The translations under genes were made by a program, and so were the position numbers. A DNA stretch of 64,000 nt from positions 372,001 to 436,000 of the forward strand of contig CAWFGG010000005.1 of the NCBI GenBank assembly GCA_963815325.1, in the 5' to 3' direction. The notes below the pieces were generated by a model, which saw only the letters and a program-made list of their open reading frames with translations, ran no database searches and was not told the origin of the DNA. The stretch's first letter is position 1. Every line of letters begins with the position of its first letter. The DNA is from JABDII01 sp963815325. GTDB taxonomy: Bacteria; Gemmatimonadota; Gemmatimonadetes; Gemmatimonadales; GWC2-71-9. This document shows, piece by piece, positions 34,021 to 43,186 of this stretch.

Positions 34021-35054
34021 TTCGGAATTTCGATCACGATCTTGCCGAACTGCGTACCCTCCGCCAAGCGGTCAAAGGCCCGGCGCGCGTCCGCGAGCGG
34101 CACCACGGAATCGATAACGGGCCACAGCTTGCCCTGGCCGCCCAGCCGGGCGATGGCCTGATACTCCGCGTGGCTCCCCATGGTGGAGCCGTAGATCTCC
34201 CACTGATACCAGAACAACTTCCGCACGTCCGTCGTCACCATGGGTCCGCTGGTCGCTCCACAGCTCACCAGCCTGCCTTGGGGACGGAGCGACCTGAGCG
34301 ACTCCATCCACGTGGCCTCGCCGACGTTGTCCACCACCACGTCGACACCCCGGCCGCCGGTGAGCCGCCGGACCTCCTTGCGAACATCGGCCGTCGCGTG
34401 GTTCAGGCCATGATCCGCCCCCAACTCCGTGGCGCGGGCGAGTTTCGCATCGGATGAACTGGTCACGATCGCGGTCGCGCCCACCAGTTTGGCGATCTGC
34501 AGCGACGCCTGGGCGACCCCGCCCCCGATGCCCCAAATCAGCACCGTCTCGCCAGCGTGGAGCCTGACCCGGGTCGTGAGCATGCGCCACGCGGTCAGGT
34601 TGGCCAGTGAGAATGCAGCGGCGCGATCCCACGGCATCCTGTCCGGAATCACCGCCAGGTTGTGGGCCGGAAGCACGATGTACTCCGCGGCGGTGCCTGG
34701 ACGATGCTCCCCGAGCAACTGATAGGTGTCGCAGAGCGAGTGCTCTCCGGCTTCGCACGCTTGGCACTGCATACAGGACAACCCTGGGTTGAACATCACG
34801 CGATCGCCGACGTGGACATTGTCGACCGCATCGCCCACGGCCTCGACAACCCCGGCACCGTCCCCGACCATCACGTGGGGCCATTCATGCGTGATTCCCG
34901 GTAATCCACTCAACACGAACAGGTCCAGATGGTTGAGCCCCGCCGCGCGGACACGCACCAAGACATCGTCCGGCTTGGTAATGACGGGGGTCGGGACCTG
35001 GGCCACGGCGAGCTGCTCCGCGCCGCCTGGGCCCGTGAGGACGAGAGCTTTCAT
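34017..35054 (-). CDS. Zinc-type alcohol dehydrogenase / quinone reductase family protein
   Basis: A medium-chain dehydrogenase/reductase of 345 residues. It has the GHE-like region changed to VGDGAGVVEAVG, a cysteine cluster CMQCQACEAGEHSLC that can hold the structural zinc, and the nucleotide-binding IWGIGGGVAQASLQIAKL. The catalytic-zinc Cys and His positions fall in GLNHLDLF and NPGLSC, so catalytic zinc may be lost. Start at 35054 (MKALVLTG). The substrate cannot be told. Confidence 0.85.
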   Translation of the reverse strand: MKALVLTGPGGAEQLAVAQVPTPVITKPDDVLVRVRAAGLNHLDLFVLSGLPGITHEWPHVMVGDGAGVVEAVGDAVDNVHVGDRVMFNPGLSCMQCQACEAGEHSLCDTYQLLGEHRPGTAAEYIVLPAHNLAVIPDRMPWDRAAAFSLANLTAWRMLTTRVRLHAGETVLIWGIGGGVAQASLQIAKLVGATAIVTSSSDAKLARATELGADHGLNHATADVRKEVRRLTGGRGVDVVVDNVGEATWMESLRSLRPQGRLVSCGATSGPMVTTDVRKLFWYQWEIYGSTMGSHAEYQAIARLGGQGKLWPVIDSVVPLADARRAFDRLAEGTQFGKIVIEIPN

Positions 35055-35071
35055 GGCACCCCGCGGTGGTA

Positions 35072-37285
35072 TCAGAAGGAAGGGTCGGTCACGCGCTCGA
35101 ACGTCGGCAAGGATAGTCGTATCACGGGGTCCATCGTCGCAAGAGACGCCCGCCACACCCGGGAGTCGGAGACGAAGACGAGCGTCTCCCCGTCGCGCGA
35201 GACGGCCATGGCACCGATGGGACGGTCGGCTGAGTAGACCGCCGTGCTCGTGCCAGAGCGGAGATCGAGGCGAAAGATCTCGCTGCCCCGTCCGTCCGCG
35301 CCTCTGGCATACAGCACCCGCCCGTCTCGCAAATGAACGGGCCGAACTTCGGGGGCAACGTCGCGGGCCACGCGCCGGATGCCCCGCGACGCCCCGGTCA
35401 GGTTCAAGACCGCAAGATCGCTGCCGTCGGGGCCTGACACGATGAATGAGAGCGTTCCGCCATCGGGCGAGATCGCGGGCCGGCTGTAGGTCTCGCCTTC
35501 GGGTGCGGTTGCCAGTGTGCGAACGCTCTGCACGGTCATACCCGTGATGAGAATCTGTGACCGGTCGCTCTGTTGGCTGGCAAATACGAGAGACTGCCCG
35601 TCGGGCATCCAGGCCGGATGCGTCTGGTCACCGGCATCTTCCGTGAGGCGAACGAGCGACTCGCCGTCGGAATCCGTGACGAAGATGTCGAAATTGCCGG
35701 ACCGATCGGAAGCAAACGCAATCCTGGTCCGGTCCTGGGAATAGACCGGACTTCGGTTCGCCGCCCCGTCCCGCAACACCTCGGTTACCCGCGACGGATC
35801 GCGCGACCGAACCTGGGCGATCGCCGACCCCGCCCCGGCTCGATCGATGACCAGCAGGAGGTCGGCCACGACGCGGACCGTCGATACCGCGACATCGCCC
35901 CATGGGGTCACGGCGGTCACCGTAGCCCGACCCTCTCTGAGCCCGAGAATCACGCCAGCGGAATCAACACTGACGACGCCTGGCGGGCTCGCGCTCCAGG
36001 CCACTCCTGAGGCCCGCCCGATAGGCATTCCTGAGGGATCCGTGAACCGCGCGACCAATGTGTCCCTGGTCATCGGCTCGATGACGCGGTCAGCCTGCTC
36101 TAGCGCGATGGCCATGGGTTCAACGCGAACGGCCCAGGCGATCGGGTCGAACCCCTTCACGCGAAGCGTGAGGCTGGTCGTCCCGCTCTGCTTCCCGTAC
36201 AGGTCTCGAGCGACGGGATCGAATTCGGCAATGCCGGAGTCTGCGACTTCCCACTCCAGCAGCGCTTCAGGCACCGCCAGCGAGTCCGCGCTCGCAGGAT
36301 TCACCGTGAAGCTGCGCGCTCCGAGCAGGGGCACCGGCACAGGGTCGGGACCGGGCGACGGCACGAGCGTGAGCCGGCTCACCGGACGGTGAACCACCAG
36401 AGGCAAGCGGCGCTCCTGCTGGAACCCTTGAATCACCAGTTCGGTCGATCCGAGGCCGAGCGCCTGAACGATGCCGGTCGGACCAATCCGCGCGATGGAC
36501 GGATTGACCACCCACCATCTGAGCCCGGCGGTGAGACGGCGATTGTCCTGACTCGGCACGAACACCGCAACCGTGTCGAAATCTCCCGGTCGCATCACGA
36601 GCCGCGAGCGGTCCGCCCGAAATCCCCCATGGCTCACCAGCACTGGCACCGTGTCCGCCGCGGCCCCTGCCTCGAGCCGGGCGATGAGCTCTGCCCGACC
36701 AGGGTTCCGGGCACGGAGAGCGCCGGATGGGTCCAGCTGCGCGATGGCGGTGTCGGTCGACACCCAATCGGGCGCCACGCCTTCGACTCGCGAGCCGTCG
36801 GGCCACTCGAGGAAGGCGCTCGGGCGTTGCAGTTCACCTGGGAGCAACTGCACCGGATTGGGCTCGATCACCACGCGTCCACCTCGACGCAGCACGGTGT
36901 CGAATCCCACCGGTTCTCGCGGCGGGAATCGCATGGCGGCGGGTGATTCCGGTGAAGACACCGCGACGCGGACCTTGGCGACAGCAAACCCGGCTCGAAT
37001 GACAATTGTGGCGGAACCCGCGCTTATCCCGACCACAGTGCCGTCGGGCTCGACACGGGCAATCGCGGTATCCGTCGTGGCGAAATTGAAGCCGGGATGC
37101 GGAACGAGCCGACCACGTGCGTCGAAGGCGGAGACGAATACCCGTTCCTCCTGCCCGACGTCCAGCGCGAGCGCGCTTGGTCTGGCGCGCACTTCCACCG
37201 GGGCCTGCCCCTCGCCGACCGATGGCACCATGGTCGCGAGAGCAGCCAGGAGGAGAGCGCCTGCTCGCACTCGCCGGAGTGTCAT
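35072..37285 (-). CDS. Secreted BIG2-domain protein with C-terminal TolB-like propeller
   Basis: A 737-residue exported protein with a signal peptide (AGALLLAALATMVPSVGEG). The N-terminal two thirds hold about five bacterial Ig-like (BIG2) repeats, each with the pattern DTAIARVEPDGTVVGISAG...ATI. The last third (from about residue 490) has PD40 propeller repeats (SPVYSQDRTRIAFASDRSGN; HPAWMPDGQSLVFASQQSD; SRPAISPDGGTLSFIVSG). Probably a cell-surface or periplasmic binding protein. The start is ATG 37285 or the ATG two codons upstream. 17 bases separate it from the downstream dehydrogenase. Confidence 0.75.
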   Translation of the reverse strand: MTLRRVRAGALLLAALATMVPSVGEGQAPVEVRARPSALALDVGQEERVFVSAFDARGRLVPHPGFNFATTDTAIARVEPDGTVVGISAGSATIVIRAGFAVAKVRVAVSSPESPAAMRFPPREPVGFDTVLRRGGRVVIEPNPVQLLPGELQRPSAFLEWPDGSRVEGVAPDWVSTDTAIAQLDPSGALRARNPGRAELIARLEAGAAADTVPVLVSHGGFRADRSRLVMRPGDFDTVAVFVPSQDNRRLTAGLRWWVVNPSIARIGPTGIVQALGLGSTELVIQGFQQERRLPLVVHRPVSRLTLVPSPGPDPVPVPLLGARSFTVNPASADSLAVPEALLEWEVADSGIAEFDPVARDLYGKQSGTTSLTLRVKGFDPIAWAVRVEPMAIALEQADRVIEPMTRDTLVARFTDPSGMPIGRASGVAWSASPPGVVSVDSAGVILGLREGRATVTAVTPWGDVAVSTVRVVADLLLVIDRAGAGSAIAQVRSRDPSRVTEVLRDGAANRSPVYSQDRTRIAFASDRSGNFDIFVTDSDGESLVRLTEDAGDQTHPAWMPDGQSLVFASQQSDRSQILITGMTVQSVRTLATAPEGETYSRPAISPDGGTLSFIVSGPDGSDLAVLNLTGASRGIRRVARDVAPEVRPVHLRDGRVLYARGADGRGSEIFRLDLRSGTSTAVYSADRPIGAMAVSRDGETLVFVSDSRVWRASLATMDPVIRLSLPTFERVTDPSF

Positions 37286-37569
37286 CCACATGATTGGCCT
37301 AGAGCCGCAAGTCACAGGCCACCTATCGACCCAGCGTAATGACTTATGGGACAACGACTTTGAGGAATCGACCGAGGGCCAAGTCGCTGCATTCTGCAGG
37401 GACACCATCCGTGGCGTCTCTTCGCGTCGTGTGACCTCGCATCGGAGCGGCACGGTCGGCAGAACACCTTGCGTGAAAGTGTATTATCCTGAGATTGTGA
37501 GATGGCCGGGGATCGACACGCTCCGGCACCTGCGGCGGGTCGCGCCGCCATAGCATGCGAGGAGTGACC
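37286..37569. other. Divergent intergenic region upstream of histone-like gene
   Basis: 284 bases without a gene. It must contain promoters for the leftward BIG2 gene and the rightward H1-like gene. A TATTAT at 37482-37487 could be the -10 of the latter, but no good -35 lies 16-18 bases upstream. GAGGAG at 37559-37564 is the ribosome site of the H1-like gene. Confidence 0.4.
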
Positions 37570-37908
37570 ATGGCCGAGATGATCGACAGGGAAGTCGGAT
37601 GGTCCGGCGCGGGATGGATGGAGCCGATGCCACTGGCCAGTGAGCCGCCCCCGCCTCCACCTCCGCCCCCGGCGCCAGCCAAGCCGGCAATGGTGGCCAA
37701 GCCGAAGCCAAAACCCAAGGCCAAACCAAAGCCGAAGGCCAAGGCGAAGAAGAAGGTCAAGAAGGTGGCCAAGAAGGCCACTAAGCGCGCCGCGAAGAAG
37801 AAGGCCAAGAAGCGGCCCGCCAAGAAGGCCGCCAAGCGCCCCGCGAAGAAGAAGGCCGCCAAGCGCAAGAAACCGGCTCGGAAGCGGGCGGCGAAGAAGA
37901 AGAAGTAG
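37570..37908 (+). CDS. Histone H1-like lysine/alanine-rich DNA-binding protein
   Basis: A 112-residue protein. A short acidic N-terminus and a run of nine prolines (residues about 27-35) precede a tail of AKKK/AKKR/RPAKK repeats from about residue 40 to the end. The composition matches bacterial H1-like nucleoid proteins (HctB, AlgP C-terminus type) that coat DNA non-specifically. The start is ATG 37570 because GAGGAG lies 5 bases upstream; the earlier ATG at 37555 has no such site. The repeat-rich DNA could slip, so length may vary between strains. Confidence 0.75.
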   Translation: MAEMIDREVGWSGAGWMEPMPLASEPPPPPPPPPAPAKPAMVAKPKPKPKAKPKPKAKAKKKVKKVAKKATKRAAKKKAKKRPAKKAAKRPAKKKAAKRKKPARKRAAKKKK

Positions 37909-38030
37909 GAGTCTTGGCTCCGCCGAGGCGCTTCGCGACGCACGAAGCGCCTTGTGACGTCGGGCGGCCGTCGATTAGGCGACCGCCACCGGTGCGCGAC
38001 GTCCTCCTCACCGACCCTCGTCTGGACTTC

Positions 38031-38490
38031 ATGCGAACCACGCTCATCGGCTGCATTCTCTTCCTTGCTGCGTGCGCCCCTTCCGCGTCACCGCCGAGCC
38101 GAGGAAGCAAACGTCGCATCGATAACCGTCACCCTGGCCCGGCAGTTTCAACACGCTGCCGCCGCATGGAATCAGGGCGACCTGGATGCGTTCATGTCCG
38201 ACTATCTCGCGGACAGCACCACTACCTTTGTGGGCAGCGGCGGATTGCTTCACGGGGTTGGCGCAATCCGCGCCCGGTATGCGCCCCTCTTCGGCCAGGG
38301 GGCAAGCCGCGACAGCTTGCGGTTCGAGCAGTTCGAGATCCGAGTGCTCGGGAATGGCCTCGTGCTCGTGACGGCTCGCTACATCCTGCATCGCGGGCCG
38401 GAAACAACGGCAAGCGGTCCATTTACCCTGATCATGCGCCAGGGTCCTGACGGTTGGAAAATCATCCATGACCACTCAAGCAGCGACTAG
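38031..38490 (+). pseudogene. NTF2/SnoaL-like (DUF4440) lipoprotein, broken by a frameshift
   Basis: The lipoprotein leader MRTTLIGCILFLAACAPSA starts at ATG 38031 in one frame. The conserved domain (ITVTLARQFQHAAAAWNQGDLDAFM and the rest, to the stop at 38490) lies in the +1 frame. It has no usable start of its own. The two join if one base is skipped near 38090-38110, so this is either a true +1 frameshift or a single-base error in the sequence. The domain is the small cone-shaped fold that binds ligands or catalyses isomer reactions. Its stop overlaps the start of the next gene by 23 bases. Confidence 0.6.
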
Positions 38491-39844
38491 ACGCAGGGCC
38501 CTCCTCCTTTCGCTGTTGCTGCTGATCGGATTGGCGGCATGCGGCGACCGGCCCCAAGAGGCACACTTCGCCTTGGTGGGCGGAACGCTCATCGATGGCA
38601 CCGGCGGCCCGCCACTGGTCAACGCGACGGTGGTGGTGCGCGGCCGATACATCGAAGCCATCGGGCCGGGTGACGAGGTCGTGCTCGAGGATGGCATCAC
38701 CAGGGTGGACGCAACAGGAAAATGGATCTTGCCTGGGCTGATCGACGCCCACGCCCACATCCAGCGGTGGATGCTGCCGCGGTACCTGGCGGCTGGTGTT
38801 ACCGCCGTGCGAGGTCTGCACGGGAAACAGGACTCGATTCTCGCCCTGGCTGAGCAGGCCAACCTCAACGCGTTTCCGAGTCCGCAGCTGTTCGTCGCTG
38901 GTGCCATGATAGACGGGGTGCCGCCGACGCGGACCGATGCGACGGGCGTGCGCGACGACACGGAGGGCCGGCAAGCGGTCGATCAGCGCTCCCTTGCCGG
39001 AGTCGATCAGATCATGACCTACACGCGGATTACGCCGTCGATCCTTGGCGCAATCGTCGATGAGGCGCGATCGTTCAATCTCCCGGTGGCGGCGCAGCTT
39101 GGGCTGACCGATGCCCTGACCGCGGCACGGCAAGGCGTGCGCTCGATTGAACAACTCAGCGGAGTGGCTGAAGCCGCGTCGGGGAATGCGAGTGGGCTGT
39201 ATGCCGCCCATCGGCAGGGATATTGGCAAGGGTGGACGGCGGCCGAGCAAAGCTGGGTGCGGCTCCGCCCGTTGGCGTTGAAAGACGTCGCGGAGCGACT
39301 TGCCGCGACCGGCGTCGTTCTCGTCCCGATGTTGGCCACCCACGACGCATACAGCCGGCTGGACGATCCCACCGTCGTGGAATCGGCCGGCTCCCTCAGC
39401 ACCCCCGATTCGATTCGGGCGCGCTGGGATCCGGCGGCGCTGACTACCGCCGCCGGGTGGTCGCTCGATTTCTTTCGAACGGCTCGACTCGCGCGTGAGT
39501 CGCAGAACCGCTTTCTCCGGGACTTCGCCGCGGCGGGCGGTATCATCGCGGCAGGGTCCAACGCCGGAGAGGATTTTTTCGCTGCGGGTGACGGCCTCCA
39601 CACCGAGATCGAGCTCCTGGCGGCCGCCGGCCTCTCGCCCTCCGAGGCCATCGTGGCCGCAACGGGCAATGGTGCCCGCCTGGTGGGCGCCGACTCCATC
39701 GGCACCCTCGCCCCTGGCAAGGTGGCCAATCTCGTGATTCTCGCGCGCGATCCGCTGAGCGACATACGAAACACCCGCTCGGTGGAACGCATCATCCTTC
39801 GCGGAGCCATCATGCCCACGGATTCGATCCGGGCGTCGTGGTAG
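38468..39844 (+). CDS. Amidohydrolase-fold lipoprotein with lost metal centre
   Basis: A 458-residue protein of the imidazolonepropionase-like amidohydrolase family with a lipobox (LLIGLAAC, Cys25). The N-terminal metal motif HAHIQ (His95, His97) is kept. The other ligands are replaced: Lys to Met183 (DQIMTY), His to Gln210 (VAAQLG), His to Gln229 (SIEQLSG), Asp to Asn365 (AAGSNAG). It therefore probably is not a hydrolase, and a binding or scaffold role is more likely. The C-terminal GTLAPGKVANLVILARDPL sheet is conserved. The start lies inside the end of the frameshifted NTF2-like gene. Confidence 0.8.
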   Translation: MTTQAATRRRALLLSLLLLIGLAACGDRPQEAHFALVGGTLIDGTGGPPLVNATVVVRGRYIEAIGPGDEVVLEDGITRVDATGKWILPGLIDAHAHIQRWMLPRYLAAGVTAVRGLHGKQDSILALAEQANLNAFPSPQLFVAGAMIDGVPPTRTDATGVRDDTEGRQAVDQRSLAGVDQIMTYTRITPSILGAIVDEARSFNLPVAAQLGLTDALTAARQGVRSIEQLSGVAEAASGNASGLYAAHRQGYWQGWTAAEQSWVRLRPLALKDVAERLAATGVVLVPMLATHDAYSRLDDPTVVESAGSLSTPDSIRARWDPAALTTAAGWSLDFFRTARLARESQNRFLRDFAAAGGIIAAGSNAGEDFFAAGDGLHTEIELLAAAGLSPSEAIVAATGNGARLVGADSIGTLAPGKVANLVILARDPLSDIRNTRSVERIILRGAIMPTDSIRASW

Positions 39845-40049
39845 GGCCGCACGCCGGCCGCGCGTAGCGTACCGGTCTCTCGCGAGCTATATATCCGTTA
39901 ATCCGCGCCACCAGAAATCGGTGTGCCCACTGCACCTGGATTTCTCGACCCCCGACCCGGGGTACCGCGGGGCGCTTGGGCGCCGACCGGCGCCGTTGAT
40001 CGTATTGCCTCGACCCGTCGGGTCGGGGTCCGCTGGTGGAGGTTCCACA

Positions 40050-40991
40050 ATGCAGCCGTCTCCCATTCTCCAGCCCGATGCTCTCGCCACCGCGCTGGAC
40101 CGGCTCGAGAGCTACTTCGCCAAGCCCGGCAATCGCGCGGCGATCCTGGCACGGCAGGCGCTGGGCCGGGCCCGCCCGACTGACCTCGGCCTCCGGGACC
40201 GCCTCGTCAGAGAAATGCGCGCGGAGACCAGGCCCGATGGCAGCATCGGCGGAGCCGTGATTCCGACCATTTGGCGGGCCCTTGAACTCATGGAACTCGA
40301 CCACCGCGGCGACCAGGTGGGTACGATCCGGGTCGTCGGCTGGATCCTCAATCTCCAAGGAAAGCCGGGCGGCTTCGGTGAAGGCTGCACGCCGGCCCGC
40401 CACGAGCATCGGGCGTGCAACCATCATGTGGGAGGGTTCTTTTCCCCGGGCCCGAGCGCCCAGCGGATATCGCCGGTGACCCTGCCGAACGGGGCCGTCT
40501 ACCACACGGAAGAGGCAGCCCGATTCGCCATCAGTTGTCTCGCGTTGCGAGCCGCCCTCCGCGCCGGCCAGGAGAAGCGGCCGCTGGTGGGTCAGCATCT
40601 CCAAAGCCTGGTGGATCTCGAGGAGTTGTGGACGGAGTGGGACGGATACTTCGCTCCCGACATGGCGACCGCCGCGCTACATGCCCTCGCGATCGGACCC
40701 CCGCCTTACCGGGCCGCCCTGCCCAAGGCCGCCGCCTTCGTCTCGGCCCAGCAGGCGCCCGACGGCTCGTGGCCGGGGGCGGACCTGTTCCAGGCCGTCG
40801 ACGCCCTGGCGGCTGCCGGAACGGCCGAGGCTCGCGCGGCCATCAGCCGGGCAGTCCCGGCACTCTTGGCACAGCAGCAACCCGACGGAACGTTCGGTCC
40901 CGTGGCCAGCGACGAGCGCGCCCTGATTGCGTTGCAGGGAATTCTGCTGGCGCAGCGGGAACTCGACCTCCGCACCACAAGCCCGCTCTGA
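40050..40991 (+). CDS. Alpha/alpha-toroid (prenyltransferase/squalene-cyclase repeat-like) protein
   Basis: A 313-residue protein. Repeats with an aromatic/QxxDGSW pattern (SAQQAPDGSWPG; LAQQQPDGTFGPV; MRAETRPDGSIGG) match the QW-type repeats of terpene-cyclase toroids. It lacks the DxDD catalytic acid of squalene-hopene cyclases, and no membrane or signal segment is seen, so its role is unassigned. I chose the ATG at 40050 (MQPSPILQP); the longer frame is low-complexity. A squalene/phytoene synthase is 11 kb away, so any link is speculative. It faces a NiCoT gene 12 bases downstream. Confidence 0.55.
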   Translation: MQPSPILQPDALATALDRLESYFAKPGNRAAILARQALGRARPTDLGLRDRLVREMRAETRPDGSIGGAVIPTIWRALELMELDHRGDQVGTIRVVGWILNLQGKPGGFGEGCTPARHEHRACNHHVGGFFSPGPSAQRISPVTLPNGAVYHTEEAARFAISCLALRAALRAGQEKRPLVGQHLQSLVDLEELWTEWDGYFAPDMATAALHALAIGPPPYRAALPKAAAFVSAQQAPDGSWPGADLFQAVDALAAAGTAEARAAISRAVPALLAQQQPDGTFGPVASDERALIALQGILLAQRELDLRTTSPL

Positions 40992-41003
40992 GGCGGACCC
41001 GAG

Positions 41004-41726
41004 TTACGCGGTCAGCACGCCCAGAGCCCGGATCAACCACCACAGTCCCACCGCCACACCGGCAGCACCGACCAACATTCCGGCGCTCCGGCTCAAGTCG
41101 ATCGAGCGCGATGTGGCGCGCGTGATGGCGAATGCCGCAGCGCCAGCGAAGGCCATCATGGACCCGATCACCCCGAGCCCGAACGCGACTAGGTAGGCGA
41201 GACCGACACCAACGTTATCGATCAATGTGACCGGGACCAGCGCGACGGCGGCGCTGCTGCCAGCGAGGCCGTGGAGCAGGCCGACGAGCACCAGTGCCTT
41301 CCCATGACGATGGCGCGTGGTGCCGGTCGCGGGGTGCGCGTGCGCGTGGGCGTGATGATGCGGGTGAAGCCCTTCTGGGTGGGCATGCAGGTGAAGGTGG
41401 TCGCCGTGTTCCTCGGGCGGGTGGAGGTGTAGTTTCTTTGCACGGCGGATGGCCCAGACCCCGATGCCGATGAGCATCAGACCGACCAGCAGCTCACCCA
41501 GGCCGTCATAGCGTGCGGGCCACCGGACGCCCGACAGGAGCAGAAGTCCGCCGACGACAAACACGGCAATGGCATGGCCCAGACCCCAGCGCGCGCCGAA
41601 TTGGACTGCTGCTCGGAGCCCGGGCCGCTCGGTGAGAAACGATGACACCGCGATCATGTGGTCCACATCGAGCGCGTGGATCGAGCCCAGCATGATTGCC
41701 GTGAGGAGACTGAGCCACCCGGTCAA
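41004..41726 (-). CDS. Nickel/cobalt permease (NiCoT/UreH-like) with histidine-rich loop
   Basis: A 240-residue inner-membrane protein with six or so hydrophobic helices. TM helix two has the signature HALDVDHMIAV (HX4DH), which marks high-affinity Ni/Co transporters. Between helices is an HHHH-rich loop (HLHLHAHPEGLHPHHHA and on), a metal-storage segment. Nickel is used by hydrogenases, urease or glyoxalase; none is nearby. It faces the selD gene divergently across 101 bases, so co-regulation of metal and selenium use is possible but unproven. Confidence 0.8.
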   Translation of the reverse strand: MTGWLSLLTAIMLGSIHALDVDHMIAVSSFLTERPGLRAAVQFGARWGLGHAIAVFVVGGLLLLSGVRWPARYDGLGELLVGLMLIGIGVWAIRRAKKLHLHPPEEHGDHLHLHAHPEGLHPHHHAHAHAHPATGTTRHRHGKALVLVGLLHGLAGSSAAVALVPVTLIDNVGVGLAYLVAFGLGVIGSMMAFAGAAAFAITRATSRSIDLSRSAGMLVGAAGVAVGLWWLIRALGVLTA

Positions 41727-41827
41727 GGCGACGCCTGAATCGTCACCAAGTTCTCGGAAGAGAGGGAACCCCGGCTCGACAGCTGCCGATCAGCCACCTG
41801 TTTGATTTCCCGAAGCAGTGAGGCCCC

Positions 41828-42898
41828 ATGAATGAGACCCCGCAAGATAAGCGCCCCAGGATCCGCCTGACCACGCTTTCCCACGGCGCCGGTTGAGCGT
41901 GTAAGCTCGGCGAAGCCGATCTGGCGCAGGTCCTGCGCTTTCTACCTGCCGTGGCCGATCCACGCGTGTTGGTAGACGCCGCCTCCAATGACGACGCGGC
42001 GGTATTTCGCTTATCCGCAGACCGGGCGCTGGTGGCCAGCACCGATTTCTTCACGCCCATCGTCGACGATCCGGCGACGTGGGGCGCGATCGCCGCCGCC
42101 AACGCCCTGAGCGACCTGTACGCCATGGGGGCAACGCCGCTCTTCGCGCTCAATCTGGTGGCCTGGCCACGTGACACGTTGCCGTTCGAGCTGCTGGGCG
42201 ACGTGATCGCGGGAGCGGCGGCCATCGCCACGGCGGCAGGGTGCCCCGTCCTCGGTGGCCACTCGATCGACGACCCCGAACCGAAGTTCGGCATGGTAGT
42301 CCTCGGAGAGGTCCACCCCGACCGCATCATGACCAACGCGGGGGCCAAGCCGGACGACGCCCTCGTGCTCACCAAGCCGCTGGGTACCGGCATCATCACC
42401 ACTGCGCTCAAACACGGGGTCATTGATGAAGGAGATACCGCCCAGGCCGTCCGCTCGATGACGACGCTCAACGCCGGGGCCGCGCGGGTTGCCGCGGACC
42501 ATGGGCTCAGGACCGTGACCGATGTGACCGGCTTTGGCCTGATTGGCCACCTCCGCAACGTCCTCCTCTCCAGCGGGGTGAGCGCCACTCTCGAGTTCGC
42601 GGCGCTGCCGCTCCTCGAGCGCGCGCTCGAGCTGGCCGGCCGCGGCCTGGTCCCGGCCGGGACCAAGCGGAACCTTGGCGCGGCCCAGGATGTGACCTGG
42701 GATGCCTCGTTCACCGAGGCGGAGCGATGGCTCTGCGTGGATGCGCAGACGTCGGGCGGTTTGCTGTTGGCCGTCCCGAAGGCCCAATTGGCCAAGGTCC
42801 TCGAGGGCCTTCGGTTGGAGGGGACCCTGTGCGCTGCGGTCATCGGCCGCGCCACGGAGGGACGACCGGGCGCAATCACCATGAGGCGGGGAGCGTGA
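41828..42898 (+). CDS. selD: Selenide, water dikinase, itself a selenoprotein (UGA read as Sec)
   Basis: Makes selenophosphate from selenide and ATP for Sec-tRNA and 2-selenouridine synthesis. Annotation from GTG 41951 loses the first 41 codons. In the same frame upstream is an ATG at 41828 and SHGAG, then TGA (41894-41896), then ACKLGEADL. SelD proteins have HGAG-C/U-x-C-K there. Sec at residue 23 replaces the active cysteine, Cys25 and Lys26 follow, and the family ATP-binding segments (SNDDAAVF, TDFFTPIVDDP, GGHSID) are intact. A hairpin with a G-starting loop 27 bases after the TGA fits a SECIS. The small next gene overlaps the stop (GTGA). Confidence 0.85.
41924..41938 (+). promoter_or_regulatory. 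SECIS-like hairpin in selD
   Basis: GCGCAG-GTC-CTGCGC forms a perfect 6-base-pair stem with a three-base loop that begins with G. It starts 27 bases after the in-frame TGA and its loop is 33 bases after it. Bacterial SECIS elements place a G-containing small loop within roughly 16-37 bases of the UGA. It would recruit SelB with Sec-tRNA. Confidence 0.65.
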
Positions 42899-43131
42899 CC
42901 TCCCGCCGGCGCGGAATGCGCCTATCCCCGGCGCTCTATAACGAGCTCGAGGCAGCGGCCGCCGCCCACCGCAGAGTGGCGCTGATGCGCCGGGGAAGCG
43001 AGTTCGTGGTCATCGCACGGCGTATCATTACTACTCCTCGGGAGGCCCTCGTGGCCCTGCTTCCCATGACCGGGGAAGAGATGGTCTTTCCATTGGAGGA
43101 GATCGACACATTCCACATCCTCGATCGTTAG
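42895..43131 (+). CDS. Small conserved-looking protein coupled to selD
   Basis: A 78-residue frame whose GTG overlaps the selD stop (GTGA), with ATG 42916 as alternative start. The sequence (MRLSPALYNELEAAAAAHRRVALMRRGSEFVVIARRI) mixes a charged helix with beta-strands, ending FPLEEIDTFHILDR. It matches no family I recognise. The overlap indicates translational coupling with selD, so a role with selenium metabolism is possible but is inference only. Confidence 0.5.
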   Translation: MTSRRRGMRLSPALYNELEAAAAAHRRVALMRRGSEFVVIARRIITTPREALVALLPMTGEEMVFPLEEIDTFHILDR

Positions 43132-43186
43132 CGCTTGACCTTTCTCGCCGGCGTGCACACCCTCACGGCATGAGGCTTCACGACTG

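Noticed and set aside
41951..42898. SelD starting at GTG 41951
   Set aside because: It would lack the catalytic Sec/Cys and Lys. The frame continues upstream through a TGA at the known Sec position, with a SECIS-like hairpin.
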